Source: Budorcas taxicolor (Eukaryota; Chordata; Mammalia; Artiodactyla; Bovidae). From it: a DNA stretch of 64,000 bases. Below, piece after piece: positions 44,777-55,514 of this stretch. The stretch spans positions 13,290,262 to 13,354,261 of the forward strand of contig NC_068930.1 in assembly GCF_023091745.1 (NCBI RefSeq). The letters run 5' to 3'. Position 1 is the stretch's first letter, and each line of letters opens with the position of its first letter. Made by a program: the position numbers and the translations under genes. The notes below the pieces were generated by a model that had not been told where the DNA came from, made no database searches, and was given only the letters and a program-made list of their open reading frames with translations.

Positions 44777-45882
44777 GGAAACCCACAGCATGCTCACATT
44801 AACTGTGGAAACTGTTTTCTATTAATGTGTAATCAAGAAGCAGGCAGACCATTCACTTTGAAAAAGAAAAGAAGAAACCTGTCCGCCTCTACCCCCACAC
44901 GACCTTCCTGACAGATCCCCACAGCCCATGACCAACCTGTTTGTCCAACTTAGCTTCTCAAACAACCCATTCCACTGGGGTCCCAGAACCAGCACCAAAT
45001 CAAGGGAGGAGGATTTTTTTTTGGGGGGGGGTGGGTTGTGAGTTAAAATATTCCAAAAGCTTCAGGCTTCCATGGCAGTTGACCTTTCGGGCATGTTACA
45101 GCAAAAAAGTTAATTCACTTCACACATGTCGTGGAGCAACAGGTGGTGGACGACCACGGGGGCTGCCTGCATTCCTCTGTGTGCAAAGTCCTGGCCCCTG
45201 GTATTCAGGGATTTACACTACCTCCCCCAGGCCCTGATGGACAAGCTAATGGGTGTGCTGGAAAGCACTGGGCTATTGATTGCACTGTAACAGAACACCA
45301 CCCCATCAATGACACTGCAATGAAATGCTTCAGCAACCCAGAAAGGGTGGCATTCGGCTGTTGAACAACTGGAAGAAATTTGCTCGTAGGCAACGCGGCA
45401 GAAATGAAAAGGCTCTCAGGAGCAGGGCCTTGAAAACCCAGGTTATTAAAAAAGCCACAAAGCTGGAGTCTGGCTGAGTGGAGAAAAATAGTTATGGCTC
45501 AGTTAGGCGTAGCTAAAAGGAGAAGGGAGGAGGAGGGGTGCAGCTTTCAAAATTGCCTTAATCCCTCGAGTACTTAATTTCTTTTCTTTTACGGCAGCTT
45601 GTAGTATAGCAACAAGTATTCAAGCAGTTAATAATTTTAAACAGTTTAGCTTTCCTTAGGCTATATATCTTTTGCCTTAATTAAAATTTTATTTTAGTCA
45701 GAAAAATAGATGGGAAATATATGATGATATGAATATTTTATTATACAAACTATTATTAAACAGCTGCTGACGTAGTCTCTTGTCAAGTTTCACTTCAGTT
45801 GTTGCAAACACAGTTGCTATTTTTTAATAGTGTCCCAACAACTTCCTTCTGGAAATTTTGGCGCTGCCGTATTAATTAAAAC
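44777..45882. other. Unique DNA
   Basis: A 98-codon frame at 44941-45237 and an overlapping 77-codon frame at 45131-45364 have no recognisable family. The stretch 45540-45880 is repeat-free and AT-rich with ordered homeobox-like TTAATTAA words. Confidence 0.3.
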
Positions 45883-46080
45883 GTGGAAGCGTTAGTCGCT
45901 AAGTCATGTCTGACTCTTTGTGACCCCATGGACTGTAGCCTGTGTTCATGGGATTCTCCAGGCAAGAATACTGGAGTGAGTGGCCATTCCTTCTCCAGGG
46001 CATCTTCCTGACCCAGGGATTGAATCTGTGTCTCCTGCATTACAGGCAGATTCTTTACCGTCTTAGCCACCAGGAAAGCC
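45883..46080 (-). mobile_element. Bov-tA SINE
   Basis: This reverse copy runs from 'gtggaagcgttagtcgctaa' to 'ttagccaccaggaaagccc'. Confidence 0.92.
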
Positions 46081-46407
46081 CATATGAGTTAGAAACAGAG
46101 GCCAAATGCTCATGATCTTTCTAATACATGGAGAGGAGATCCATAAGATAGATCTAGGTGTTAGAACATTGCATAATTCATTGAGAAGGTTAGCCTTTGG
46201 ACAGAAATTATATCTGTGTAACTCCAGTTACTCATTGGGAACCACTATTCACAAGTCACCTAAATTGATCTTAGTCATTCTGGTGACATATTTTACAGTG
46301 AATAAAAGATCCCACCATACAAAGTCAACAAAACAGAAGTAGAAATACAGAAGTTAGAACCAATAATTGTTTGCAACTTTTGTAACTTTTATCTACCTGT
46401 TATGAAG

Positions 46408-46433
46408 TTGTGTGTGTGTGTGTGTATGTGTGT
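46408..46433. repeat. Short (TG)n repeat
   Basis: About 12 TG units with one TA interruption. Confidence 0.8.
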
Positions 46434-47029
46434 CTGGAAGTATGTAAAGAGTAAAGCAGTTACATTTCATCAATTTATGGAATGTCAATGAAAAAACAAA
46501 TCTCAAAAAGTTACCTCCAAGGTAAAACTAGACTCAAAATAACCATTATTGTTCATCCATCTTTCCATCTTTTATCTCGGCATCTAGTGCCTATCACTAT
46601 GGCACTGAAGTGCTCCTTCAAACTAATTTGATTAATTTCAGTTTCTGTTGTGTGCCAGAAGGACATGCTTATCATCTTCCTCCATGCTGAAGCCAATAAT
46701 TGATTGGATAGTGGTGAGCTGCTAAAATCCTCCTCCTCCCAAGATGAAGAAATGCCGGGATGGAGGCAGTTATTGAGGATTCATTTTTGAAGATGGAGTT
46801 GTTCCTTGTAACTGTGACTTTGAGGATAGAGTCCTTCCATCTTTGCCATCTTCATCTTGTGAAAATCTGGCTATGCTGTGCCTTCTAAATATAGCCAGGG
46901 TACACATGTGTTGTGGGGACAGGGCAGAAGAAGAAGAATAAGACCAGAGCAGAAGTGTGTGTTGGCAAGAGGGGATATGGCACAAAGAGGAAGGGGCAGT
47001 GAACACAGAGTGGGGATTAAATGCCAGTT

Positions 47030-47140
47030 CTTACATTGTGAGCTTAAATTCCAGTTCTGCCACTAACCAGCTGTATGCCTTGAGAGATTTACTTCTCCTC
47101 CTAAGAGACCTGATTTTATGATCTATAAAATAGAGAGGGA
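47030..47140 (+). repeat. MIR SINE fragment
   Basis: The words 'attccagttctgccactaac' and 'gattttatgatctataaaat' are in MIR order. Confidence 0.75.
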
Positions 47141-48019
47141 GGATTTATTCAATTAATATTTATTGAACACCTACCATATAGTGTGAACTCTGGTAGATTC
47201 TGAGGATTCAAAAGTGAGCAAAGAGAGGTAACACATGTCCTTCTCAGGGCTTTGAGTCAAATGGGAAAGAAGCATTCTTCAAGTGACTCTGATGCAGTAA
47301 AATTGCAAAGACAGAAATAAATGGTGATCTGAGTGCATGGAAGGGATTTGACTCATTTAAGGAGGAAGTAAGTCTTGAGCTGAGATGTGATGAATTAATG
47401 CAGAGCAAACATAATATTCTGGGGATGAAGCAAGGCAAGGGCATGGGATTGAGGGGTGAAAAGCAAGGGATCAAGGGCAGAGAGACAAGGGTGAAGAGAC
47501 AGGTATATGGTGAGAGAATGAAGTTCTGTCAAATCTGAGTTGGAAAAAGATTGGTGGAAAACTTGGAGTAGATGACCAAGAGTGGAAGCAGGTCAAGCTA
47601 CTGTAGTAGACCAGTCAAGAAATGACAGTTGGTTGTACGAGACCAACAGAATGAAGAGATATTCAAGAGACACTGTAGGCTGCGCTTGGTGGTGAGTTGG
47701 TTTTAAAATTGAAAGAGATCATATCCTCAAGAATGGGCCTTTGGTTTCTGGATGGAATGACTCAATAGATGATGATGTTATCCATAGACTGGGAACACTG
47801 GAAAAAGATCAGATTTGTAGAAAATAATTCTGAATTTTGCTCAGGACACAAGAGTTTGAGGGACATTGGATTTATCAAAGAGAATGATGAGATAATCCCT
47901 AAAATCTTTATCACCTCTAAACTTCTACTATTCTCAGAGATGGATGCATTCCAGATCTCACTTGCAAAGCGGCAGGAGGAAGTAGAAATACCTACCATCA
48001 GCTTTTCTCACAGATGGAA
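47141..48019. other. Ancient dispersed repeat of uncertain family, then unique DNA
   Basis: From 47141 to about 47760, 'aatatttattgaacacctac' and purine-rich text with 'gaagcaggtcaagctactg' look like an old interspersed repeat that I cannot name. The 98-codon frame at 47769-48065 is not recognised. Confidence 0.35.
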
Positions 48020-48165
48020 CTCCGATCCCAATTTGAGTATTTGCTGGCTAAGTGACATTAGTTAATTTTTCTCAACCTCAGCTTCCTGTCATCAATAGGA
48101 GTGATGCCACCCCCCACCCCCCTTTCAAGGTTGAAATGAGTAGTGGATGAAAAGTAGGCACCGTT
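48020..48165 (+). repeat. MIR SINE fragment
   Basis: The words 'ctggctaagtgacattagtt' and 'ctcaacctcagcttcctgtc' are in MIR order. Confidence 0.7.
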
Positions 48166-50218
48166 TCCAGCTTGGAGCCAGACTCAAGGAAGAGCTAGAC
48201 TTTTAAAATTTAACTGAACCAAGGCTTGCTGTGATTTACCCGTATTGTCCTGTGTCAACAGAAACCCCTATATTATTCCAGACTGAAGGCCCTGTATATG
48301 AAATTCACTTAGTAAATATTGGTTTAAAGATAACAGTGACTGTTGTTCTAGGGCCCAGTTCCACTCCATCCAAGGATAGTCTGGTATTTGCATGGGGTTC
48401 AATGGAGTCAAGTTACAGTACAAGGTTCCCCAGCGGAAAAAATTCTGGGGTTGAATTCTCTGATGAAGTTTCTTTTTAGCTACTGCTACAAAAGTATATT
48501 ACATTTTCCCGTGAGTTCTTAAGAAAGGCAGGTTATGACAGCTGCTTATGGTGTTACCTGTATACCTCATCCAAAACCAAACTGGACAAAACGAGGGTGC
48601 TATAGGAAGGAACTTCCCTCTGTTCTTCTGTTTGTGGGCATGTGTGTGTGAAAGAGAAAGATAGAGAAAGTTCAAAATCCTGGCATGTTTATCATTACTG
48701 AAATGTTCATTACCTGGAGTCCACTTCCCAGCAGTGCATAATCCACCGTTTTGGTTAGCTAATTCAGCTTCCTGTGGCCACTCCTATCCTGGCCTAGAGG
48801 CTGAGAGGTAGCTGGCCATGGCCACTGAAGAGTAAGGAAGCTAAGACCATGATCTCACTCTATGACTTTCCTTAGAAAAAAAATGCAAGAGCATTTGAAA
48901 GGTTTGAAGCCTCTTGTAAAAGTGTTTCCCTACCACTATGTAAAGCTGAGATGATTATTTCAGCACTTTTAAAGTCTTTTCCTCTTTTGACTTCCAAATT
49001 TAGAGAGAAAAGAAGCCCTGCACTCTGTCAGCTCCCTTATTCCCCTAAACATTCTAAATTACCTGCGTTTCAGTTCTAATTTGTTATTACATCCGATTGC
49101 TATACATGCTTTGTTCCTTTAAAAAGAAACTCCATTTAAACAGATACTATTTTCTTCCAGGCATTAAAAACTTATTAACTATCTCTCCCCTTCCTTCTTT
49201 CTAAGTTTACTTTCTTGTTAGCAAATTGGATTACTCTCATCAGTTAACAGACCTGTAGTCATTGGCACAAAGCTAACCATTGTTATGCATGCTTGCTCAA
49301 CATTCCCAAATTTGCAAGGTTTCCTGCAAAAGTTTTCAAAAGTAGGGAGAAATTAATTTGGATGATACGTGTTTACTTTTCCTTACAAGGCTTTCAAACG
49401 TAACCTTGAGTTAGTCACCTTTGGCAACATAAGCAGTTTCAAATATTCAAAATTTTCTGGGACTATCTAGAGTCACAATAGTTTGGTGAAGTGAGAAATG
49501 TATAATTATTTCAATTTAACAATGACTTATTGATCCATATACTGGATCTATTAAGGTGGCTCAATCCTGCCTTCAGAGAGTTTTGCAGTTTTTCCCACTT
49601 TCTGGAGAGGAAAGAATGTGCTTACATGAGTAGCTCGCAGTTGAAAATATGCCAACTTCATTCAGTGTGGAAAAATTAAATTTGACATTGAATTGAAGTT
49701 ATTTAATGCATACAAATATAGTTTTCTACATATTTTAAATGGTGTTGTCATGCTTATTGTGGTCAATTCATGATTTTCTGTATTAAGGGAAAACAGGGAT
49801 AAGACTGAATAAATAACTTTTTTAGCCAATTATTTCAACATACTTTCCTGCCAAAAGTTTTGAAGGGTCTGACTGATTGGTTTCCATTTTCAACCTTTAT
49901 CTGCTAAGAGTTGCTATAAAGTTGGAGCCATGACCAGTGAAATGGGAGGCAATGGAGAACTGGTGGAAATAAGGACCTATCAGAAATTACTCCCTGAATA
50001 GTTACTGGAGATAAAGACATTGGCTGAGAAAGAGATGGAATCTGGCTGCTAAGTCAGCAGTCTTTTGAGAATTCTGTTCTGTTAGAGAAGGAGGGCTTGC
50101 ATCGACATTTGGAATTCTATAGAACCTGGGTAGTAAACCTACCCTTCGAGTCCTATACATGTGTTCCATTGGCACCAAAAAGACAGACGAAATATTTGAT
50201 AACACTCAAGTTTACTGT
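48166..50218. other. Unique DNA, insertion-free, no gene seen
   Basis: About 2 kb without a SINE or LINE that I recognise. The part at about 49000-49500 is AT-rich with ordered short motifs and may be conserved noncoding DNA. No exon is supported. Confidence 0.35.
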
Positions 50219-50545
50219 GGGCTTCCCTGATAGCTCAGTTCATAAAGAATCTGCCTGCAACGCAGGAGACCCCGGTTCGATTCCTGGGTTGGGAAGATCC
50301 ACTGGAGAAGGGATAGGCTACCCACTCCGGTATTCTTGGACTTCCCTTGTGGCTCAGCTGGTAAAGAATCCACTTGCAAAGTGGGAGACTGTGGTTCGAT
50401 CCCTGGCTTGGGAAGATCCCCTGGAGAAGGGAAAGGCCACCCACTCCAGGATTCTGGCCTGGAGAATTCCATGGACTGTAGAATTCACGGGGACTGCCAT
50501 GGGGTCGCAAAGAGCGAGACGTGACTGAGCGACTCTTACTTTCAG
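50219..50545 (+). mobile_element. Double-headed Bov-tA SINE within one target duplication
   Basis: A first Bov-tA head (to 'ccactccggtattcttgg') is followed directly by a second complete Bov-tA with its own head. Both carry B-box-like text ('ggttcgattcc' and 'ggttcgatccc'). One duplication, GTTTACTGT, lies outside the pair at 50210-50218 and 50546-50554. Confidence 0.9.
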
Positions 50546-50554
50546 GTTTACTGT

Positions 50555-51045
50555 AATGGCACAATGTTCCCATTGAAATCTGCCCTACCCCCTTTGCTAT
50601 AGTCGCCACTTTCTTGGCTTCCTAAAACGCACCTTCAGCTAAGTCTCTTGTTTCTTGGTTTATCCCTTGGTTTTCTCTATTGTCTTTGCGCCTGGGATAT
50701 TTCTTTGTTCTCATGTGTGTCCGCTTTCTTACCACCCATGGGTGAGCTGATGACTTCTGAAACCATGGCTAACACGGAGCCTTGTGTCAGTCAAATTCCT
50801 TTCATGTTAAGGATAGAAACAAACTGAAGCTACCGCAACAGAGAAGAACGAGTAAAGAAGGGAAAGGTTGAGAGGGATGATAGACCTTGGGGGAAGGGAT
50901 GGGCCCAAAGGCTAGGAAAGAGAACAGGAAGCAAGGTGGCTTCTTCCTCAGTTGCTCTCTCTCTGGCACGTATGATCGCTCACCACTGAGAATCTCCAGT
51001 TTGTCGTCTGCATCTCCTGGTTCAGCACCTGCGGTTTCATCCAAA
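50555..51045. other. Unique DNA
   Basis: No exon or repeat is recognised. Confidence 0.3.
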
Positions 51046-51196
51046 CTCGAATTCAAATACTTTGAATACAGAGGGCTGACTGTCTTACACCATTTTATAT
51101 AAGGGACTCGAGCATCCTTAAGTCCCTTATATAAAGGAACTTGGTATCCCTGGGATTCTGGAACCAGTCCCTGAGGATACCTAGGGATGACTGCAT
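51046..51196. mobile_element. Tigger-type (pogo/mariner) DNA transposon fragment
   Basis: The words 'ttacaccattttatataagg', 'gactcgagcatcct', 'tggaaccagtccctgagg' and 'atacctagggatgactgca' follow the end of a Tigger-family element. It carries an internal 15-bp perfect inverted repeat at 51094-51108 and 51121-51135. Confidence 0.65.
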
Positions 51197-51857
51197 TTCC
51201 GTGTCATGTCACTGTCTATCACTTTTTTTCTGGCAACAAGTTTTCTGTTTCTGTGTGTCTTTTCAAACCTCTGTGCCTACCCATCCTCAGTTCAGGGTTC
51301 TCAACAAGAGATTACCTTGAATTTCTGGGTCCCAAATCTGAACCCATTGATGACTCAATCAAATGAAGCCAGTGAAATAGGAGCAAGTATATCACAAGTA
51401 TATCTATGGAGGGGGAGACCTCCTTGTGGTAGAGGGGATCTCTGAGACATCACGTATCTTAAAGTGTATGTTACAAGGTTGACCCTCTCACCTATGTTCT
51501 TGGCTAATGACAGTCCACCAAGAGTGGAATTTCCTATTTGTGCACTTTCAACTAGGCAATCCTATCTACCTTTCCCATTGCTACAAAAAGAAAAACAAAC
51601 TGGCAAGAAAATTGCACCTTTGCCTCAGTTCTCAGATTTGTCTCAACTATTTGAGACAAAGAATCCGTAATTCCTTTTTGATCATTCCATCACATAATTC
51701 TTTTCAAATGTCACATAAATTTATGCTTTACCACCCATTTCCATACCATGCCTCTAATCCATGCTTTTTTCACTTCTCCTCCTCATTATTACATTTACTT
51801 CCCAACTCCACTTTCCTGTTTTCATCTTCTCTTCTGTTTAAGTCATTTGTTATAAAA
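51197..51857. other. Unique DNA
   Basis: A 117-codon frame at 51507-51860 is Phe/Ser/Leu-rich in a pyrimidine-biased stretch. It has no known signature. Confidence 0.3.
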
Positions 51858-52218
51858 TGAATGTTATATGTTGGAACTCCAAAACTCATATGTTGGAGCC
51901 CTAAGGCCCATGTGATAGTATTAGGAAGTGGGTCCTTTGGGAGCTAGTCAGGTTTAGATGAAATCTTGAGGATGGAGCCCCACGAAGAGTCTAGTGTCCT
52001 TATAAGAAGAAGAGACACCCGAGTTTCTTCTCTCTACCATGTGGGGACATAGTGAGAAGGCAGTCACCTGCAGGCCAGGAAGAGAGCTCTCACCAGAAAC
52101 CAAATGGGTTGCCTCCTTGATCTAGGACATCCTAGCTTCCGCAACTGTGAGAAATAAATACTTGTTGTTAAAGTCATTCCAGTCCATCATATTTTGTTAT
52201 AATAACCCAGCCTAAGAC
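51858..52218 (+). mobile_element. MLT1-type LTR (ERVL-MaLR)
   Basis: The order is that of an MLT1 LTR: 'gttggaactccaaaactcat', 'gaagtgggtcctttgggagc', 'gtccttataagaagaagaga' and 'caactgtgagaaataaatac'. The end is 'aacccagcctaagaca'. No internal genes are present. Confidence 0.85.
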
Positions 52219-52367
52219 ATCATTCTTTAAAATAATTAGCTAAAAATTCAGTGACCACCATGATACAATATGGAACATTTAGGAGTTTGCCTTTGGGGTG
52301 CTTTGTACAGAATCCGCCTTCCTTATTCCAAAGTCCAAGCAAGTTCAGCTTTCATTGTTGTGGTTCT

Positions 52368-52770
52368 GTTGCTAAGTCATGTGTGGACTGCAGCACATCA
52401 GGCTTTCCTATCCTTCACTATCTTCAAGTTTGCTCAGACTCATATCCGTTGAAGAGGTGATGCCATCCAACCATCTCATCCTGTGTTGCCCTCTTCACCT
52501 CTTGCCTTCAATCTTTCCCAGGATCAGGGTCTTTTCCAATGAGTCAATTCTTCGCATCAGGTGGCCAAAGTATTGGAGCTTCAGCTTCAGCATCAGTCCT
52601 TCCAATGAATATTCAGGACTGATGTCCTTTAGGATTGACTGGTTTGATCTCCTTGCAGTCCAAGGGACTCTCAAGAGTCTTCTCCAACACCACAGTTCAA
52701 AAGCATCGAGTCTTTGGTGCTCAGCCTTCGTTATGGTCCAACTCTCACATCCGTATGTGACTACTGCTTT
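52368..52770 (-). mobile_element. BovB 3' end, 5'-truncated
   Basis: The reverse BovB runs from 'tgctaagtcatgtgtggact' to 'atccgtatgtgactactgc'. A small part near the tail is missing. It is an older copy. Confidence 0.9.
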
Positions 52771-53299
52771 CATTATCTGGTCCTCTGAACCCGCAGCTGC
52801 AGGTGAGATTCCTTCACCTGAAGACTTGGCCACCTCACAGTGTTCGTCTCCATACAGAGGTTTAAGTTTTACTTAGCTGAATCCTATACATAGAACTACT
52901 ATTTTATCTAATGAAAGTATTCCCAACCATGAACGTTAAATTTATGATATTAAAAAAAATGTTTTAGCTTTTGGTAAAATACTCTTTGTCTCCATTTTAT
53001 TGTTTTCGGTGAGAGTCATCAGTTAAGCTCATTTATTGTGTGACTGATATCTTGTTTTAAAATGGTAGCATTCCAGCTCTTCTGTCTGGAAGCCCACCAT
53101 GGCATTGCTTCTCTGAAATCGACCTCATCATCAGTATCCCCTTTGGAAGCAATGAGTCTTTCATGATTGTGTGTGAGAAGCTCAAGAAGGGTGGGACTTA
53201 AATAGACCAGAACGCTTGAAATATCCCAGAAAGATGCCAGAGGCTCTGCACTAAATCAAGTTGTCTGCAAACAACGGAGAAAAGTGAGGACATTCATTT
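52771..53299. other. Unique DNA
   Basis: No repeat or exon is recognised. Confidence 0.3.
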
Positions 53300-53640
53300 G
53301 GGGATGGAAATCTATTTAATTTATTTAAAACGACATTCAACAACAATGATTCACCACTAATGATGAAATGTTCATTCGGCTACTTTTTCTTTACTACAGA
53401 CCATTTGAGGTCTCATTCACACAGAGCCTACAGTTCCTTGGCTTACTGTAAGCCTTAGATTAGCTGTGATATCAGAGCTGGCATGGCCCATGGCAGCTGC
53501 TAATGCAACGCATGCCTATCACTTGCTGTTGACAGGCATTAATAAAAACCTAATTTGAGGAAATTATGAAAAACCTACTCATTATGCAATCTGGTTTATG
53601 TTTTGGCATGTGGCAATCATTGGCTTGATAGCCGAGAAAC
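53300..53640. promoter_or_regulatory. Conserved-noncoding-element-like stretch
   Basis: This repeat-free segment is dense in AT-rich motif words ('ggcattaataaaaaccta', 'gaggaaattatgaaaaacc') and TGACAG- and CATTATG-type sites. The texture resembles deeply conserved enhancers. This is judgement from texture only; no alignment was possible. Confidence 0.3.
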
Positions 53641-54444
53641 CTTCATTTCCAGAACTTTATGGCCTGTGTTTCAACTGCAGACCCAGCCAGAGCCCCTCAC
53701 CTCTCCCATGTGTTTGATCTTCTAATTGCCTCAAGACACAGTCAAGGGCTTGCTGTGCGATGCTGCAGGCCTCAGCCTGAGCTGAGGTGTGATGGACACA
53801 GGAATCTAGCCTTGCTATCAGAAGGGGTGCTTAGCTGTTACAAGAAACTTCATTCTGACCTGTCTATCAAAAGCATTCCTCTCAGGCCCCTCCTCTTGTT
53901 AACTTGTTCCTCATGGCCTCTTTGAGCTTTCTAGAGTGTTAGCAGAAAATTTCCCAAGTCTGGGAGAAAAAGTTCCCACTCATCTCGTCTATACAAAGAG
54001 CAAGCTCAGAGACGAAGCATGGCCGGTGGGTACTACTGGCCTTGACTTGGCTAATAAATGATATGTAAAACATTTAACTGTTTTATTGAAAGAAATCTTC
54101 CTATAAATGGTGCCCTTCCTGTAAGTGGAGAAGATATCAAAATGCCAGTGGGTAAGGGCTAAAAGAACTTTGAAATAATCTGGCTTCAGTGTCTGGGCTT
54201 CTAATGCTATCCTTTCAAATATTAAACTTAAAAGGAAAATGGCTGGCGATTTTGTATCTCTGAAGAAAAGTTGATTTCTCTCCCCGGTCTCTGACTGACA
54301 TCATTAAAATATTCCCCGATAAAGATAACCAAGGGTAGACTTAAGCTAGTCAAACAAAATTGCTCTAGGAAAAGACTCCTGTTTCATCCGCCTTATCCTT
54401 TTCTGACTTATCAAATGATGCCCTGTCCAGCCCAATCTGCCTTT

Positions 54445-54575
54445 ACTTCCTCTCTCCTTTCCTTGCTTCCCTTCCTTCCTCACTTTCCTCCTTTTTCCTT
54501 CTTTCCCCCCACTCTCCTTCTCTGTCTCCCTCCCTCCCTCCCTTTCCTCATTTACCCTTTCTTTCTCTTTGTATC
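54445..54575. repeat. Pyrimidine-rich (TTCC/CTCC)n tract
   Basis: About 130 bp, nearly all C and T on the plus strand, including three CCCT units near 54530. It could form triplex (H-DNA). Confidence 0.8.
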
Positions 54576-55272
54576 TGATTCTGATTGCTCTTTCTTTATC
54601 ATATACTTTTATTTCATTGAAATAAATTTCATTATTTCATTGACTTTTATTTCAGTTAGAAGTTTTAAAGTATCAATCTAAGCCTGAAAACAGCTAAGTT
54701 GGACCCAGAAAGAAGATTCTGCCCTGCTAACACTGCAGGCAGACTGATTTGTTTGTCCCTATAATTCAACATAGGAAGTTTTGTCTAACGAGGCATCACA
54801 GAGTAAACTGACGAGCGGGAGCTGTTCTCCGCCTGTCCTGGTGCAGTGAGTGCTTCCCTGTGTGATGGGATGTTAACATTTTGCTCTCCTTTGCACAAAT
54901 GTTCCATGACTGGAGATGTGTTTGTTTGGCTCAAGACTTGGTTCCTTCTAAGATTAGAATGCTTTTAATAGACATCACGCCTCTGGGGCAGGTAACATTT
55001 TTAAAGCTTAGTTGATCATAAAGTATTGATTCATGCCGTAGAATTTCAGGGTAGAGAAAGCTGAGATCACCTCATAGACTATTTCATTGAAAAAAAAACC
55101 CTTCATATGGGTATGCTTTACATGTAAAAATGCATTTTAGTGTCCTACTGATGCATTGTCATCACTGTAAATGACCAAGATACCACTTCAATTCACCCCC
55201 CAAATTTCGCTTGTGTACTTTCTAGAAGTATCTATAGGTGGTATCATAAAGTATGTGTTCTTTTGTGTCTGC
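54576..55272. other. Unique DNA
   Basis: No gene is seen. The part at 54700-55030 is insertion-free. Confidence 0.3.
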
Positions 55273-55283
55273 CATCTTCGACT

Positions 55284-55495
55284 GTTTAGTGGCTCAGACA
55301 GTGAAGAATCCACCTGCAATGTGAGAGACCTAGGTTCGATCCCTGGGTTGGGAAGATCCCCTGGAGGAGGGCATGGCAACCCACTCCAGTATTCTTGCCT
55401 GGAGAATCCCCATTGACAGAGGAGCCTGGCGGCTACAGTCCATGGGGCTGCAAAGAGACACGACTGAGTGACTAAGCACCCAGCGCATCTTTGAC
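55284..55495 (+). mobile_element. Bov-tA SINE with 11-bp target duplication
   Basis: The head is 'gtttagtggctcagacagtg' with 'aggttcgatccctgggttg'. It is flanked by CATCTTCGACT at 55273-55283 and CATCTTTGACT at 55496-55506, one mismatch. Confidence 0.94.
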
Positions 55496-55514
55496 TCAGG
55501 GGAATACTGCTGTG

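Noticed and set aside
45131..45364. 77-codon plus-strand frame with several Cys
   Set aside because: It overlaps another open frame of 98 codons and has no acceptor/donor pair or recognisable family.
50097..50528. 143-codon plus-strand frame
   Set aside because: Most of it translates the two Bov-tA units. The recurring 'GSIPGLGRSPGEG' type of peptide is a SINE signature, not a protein.
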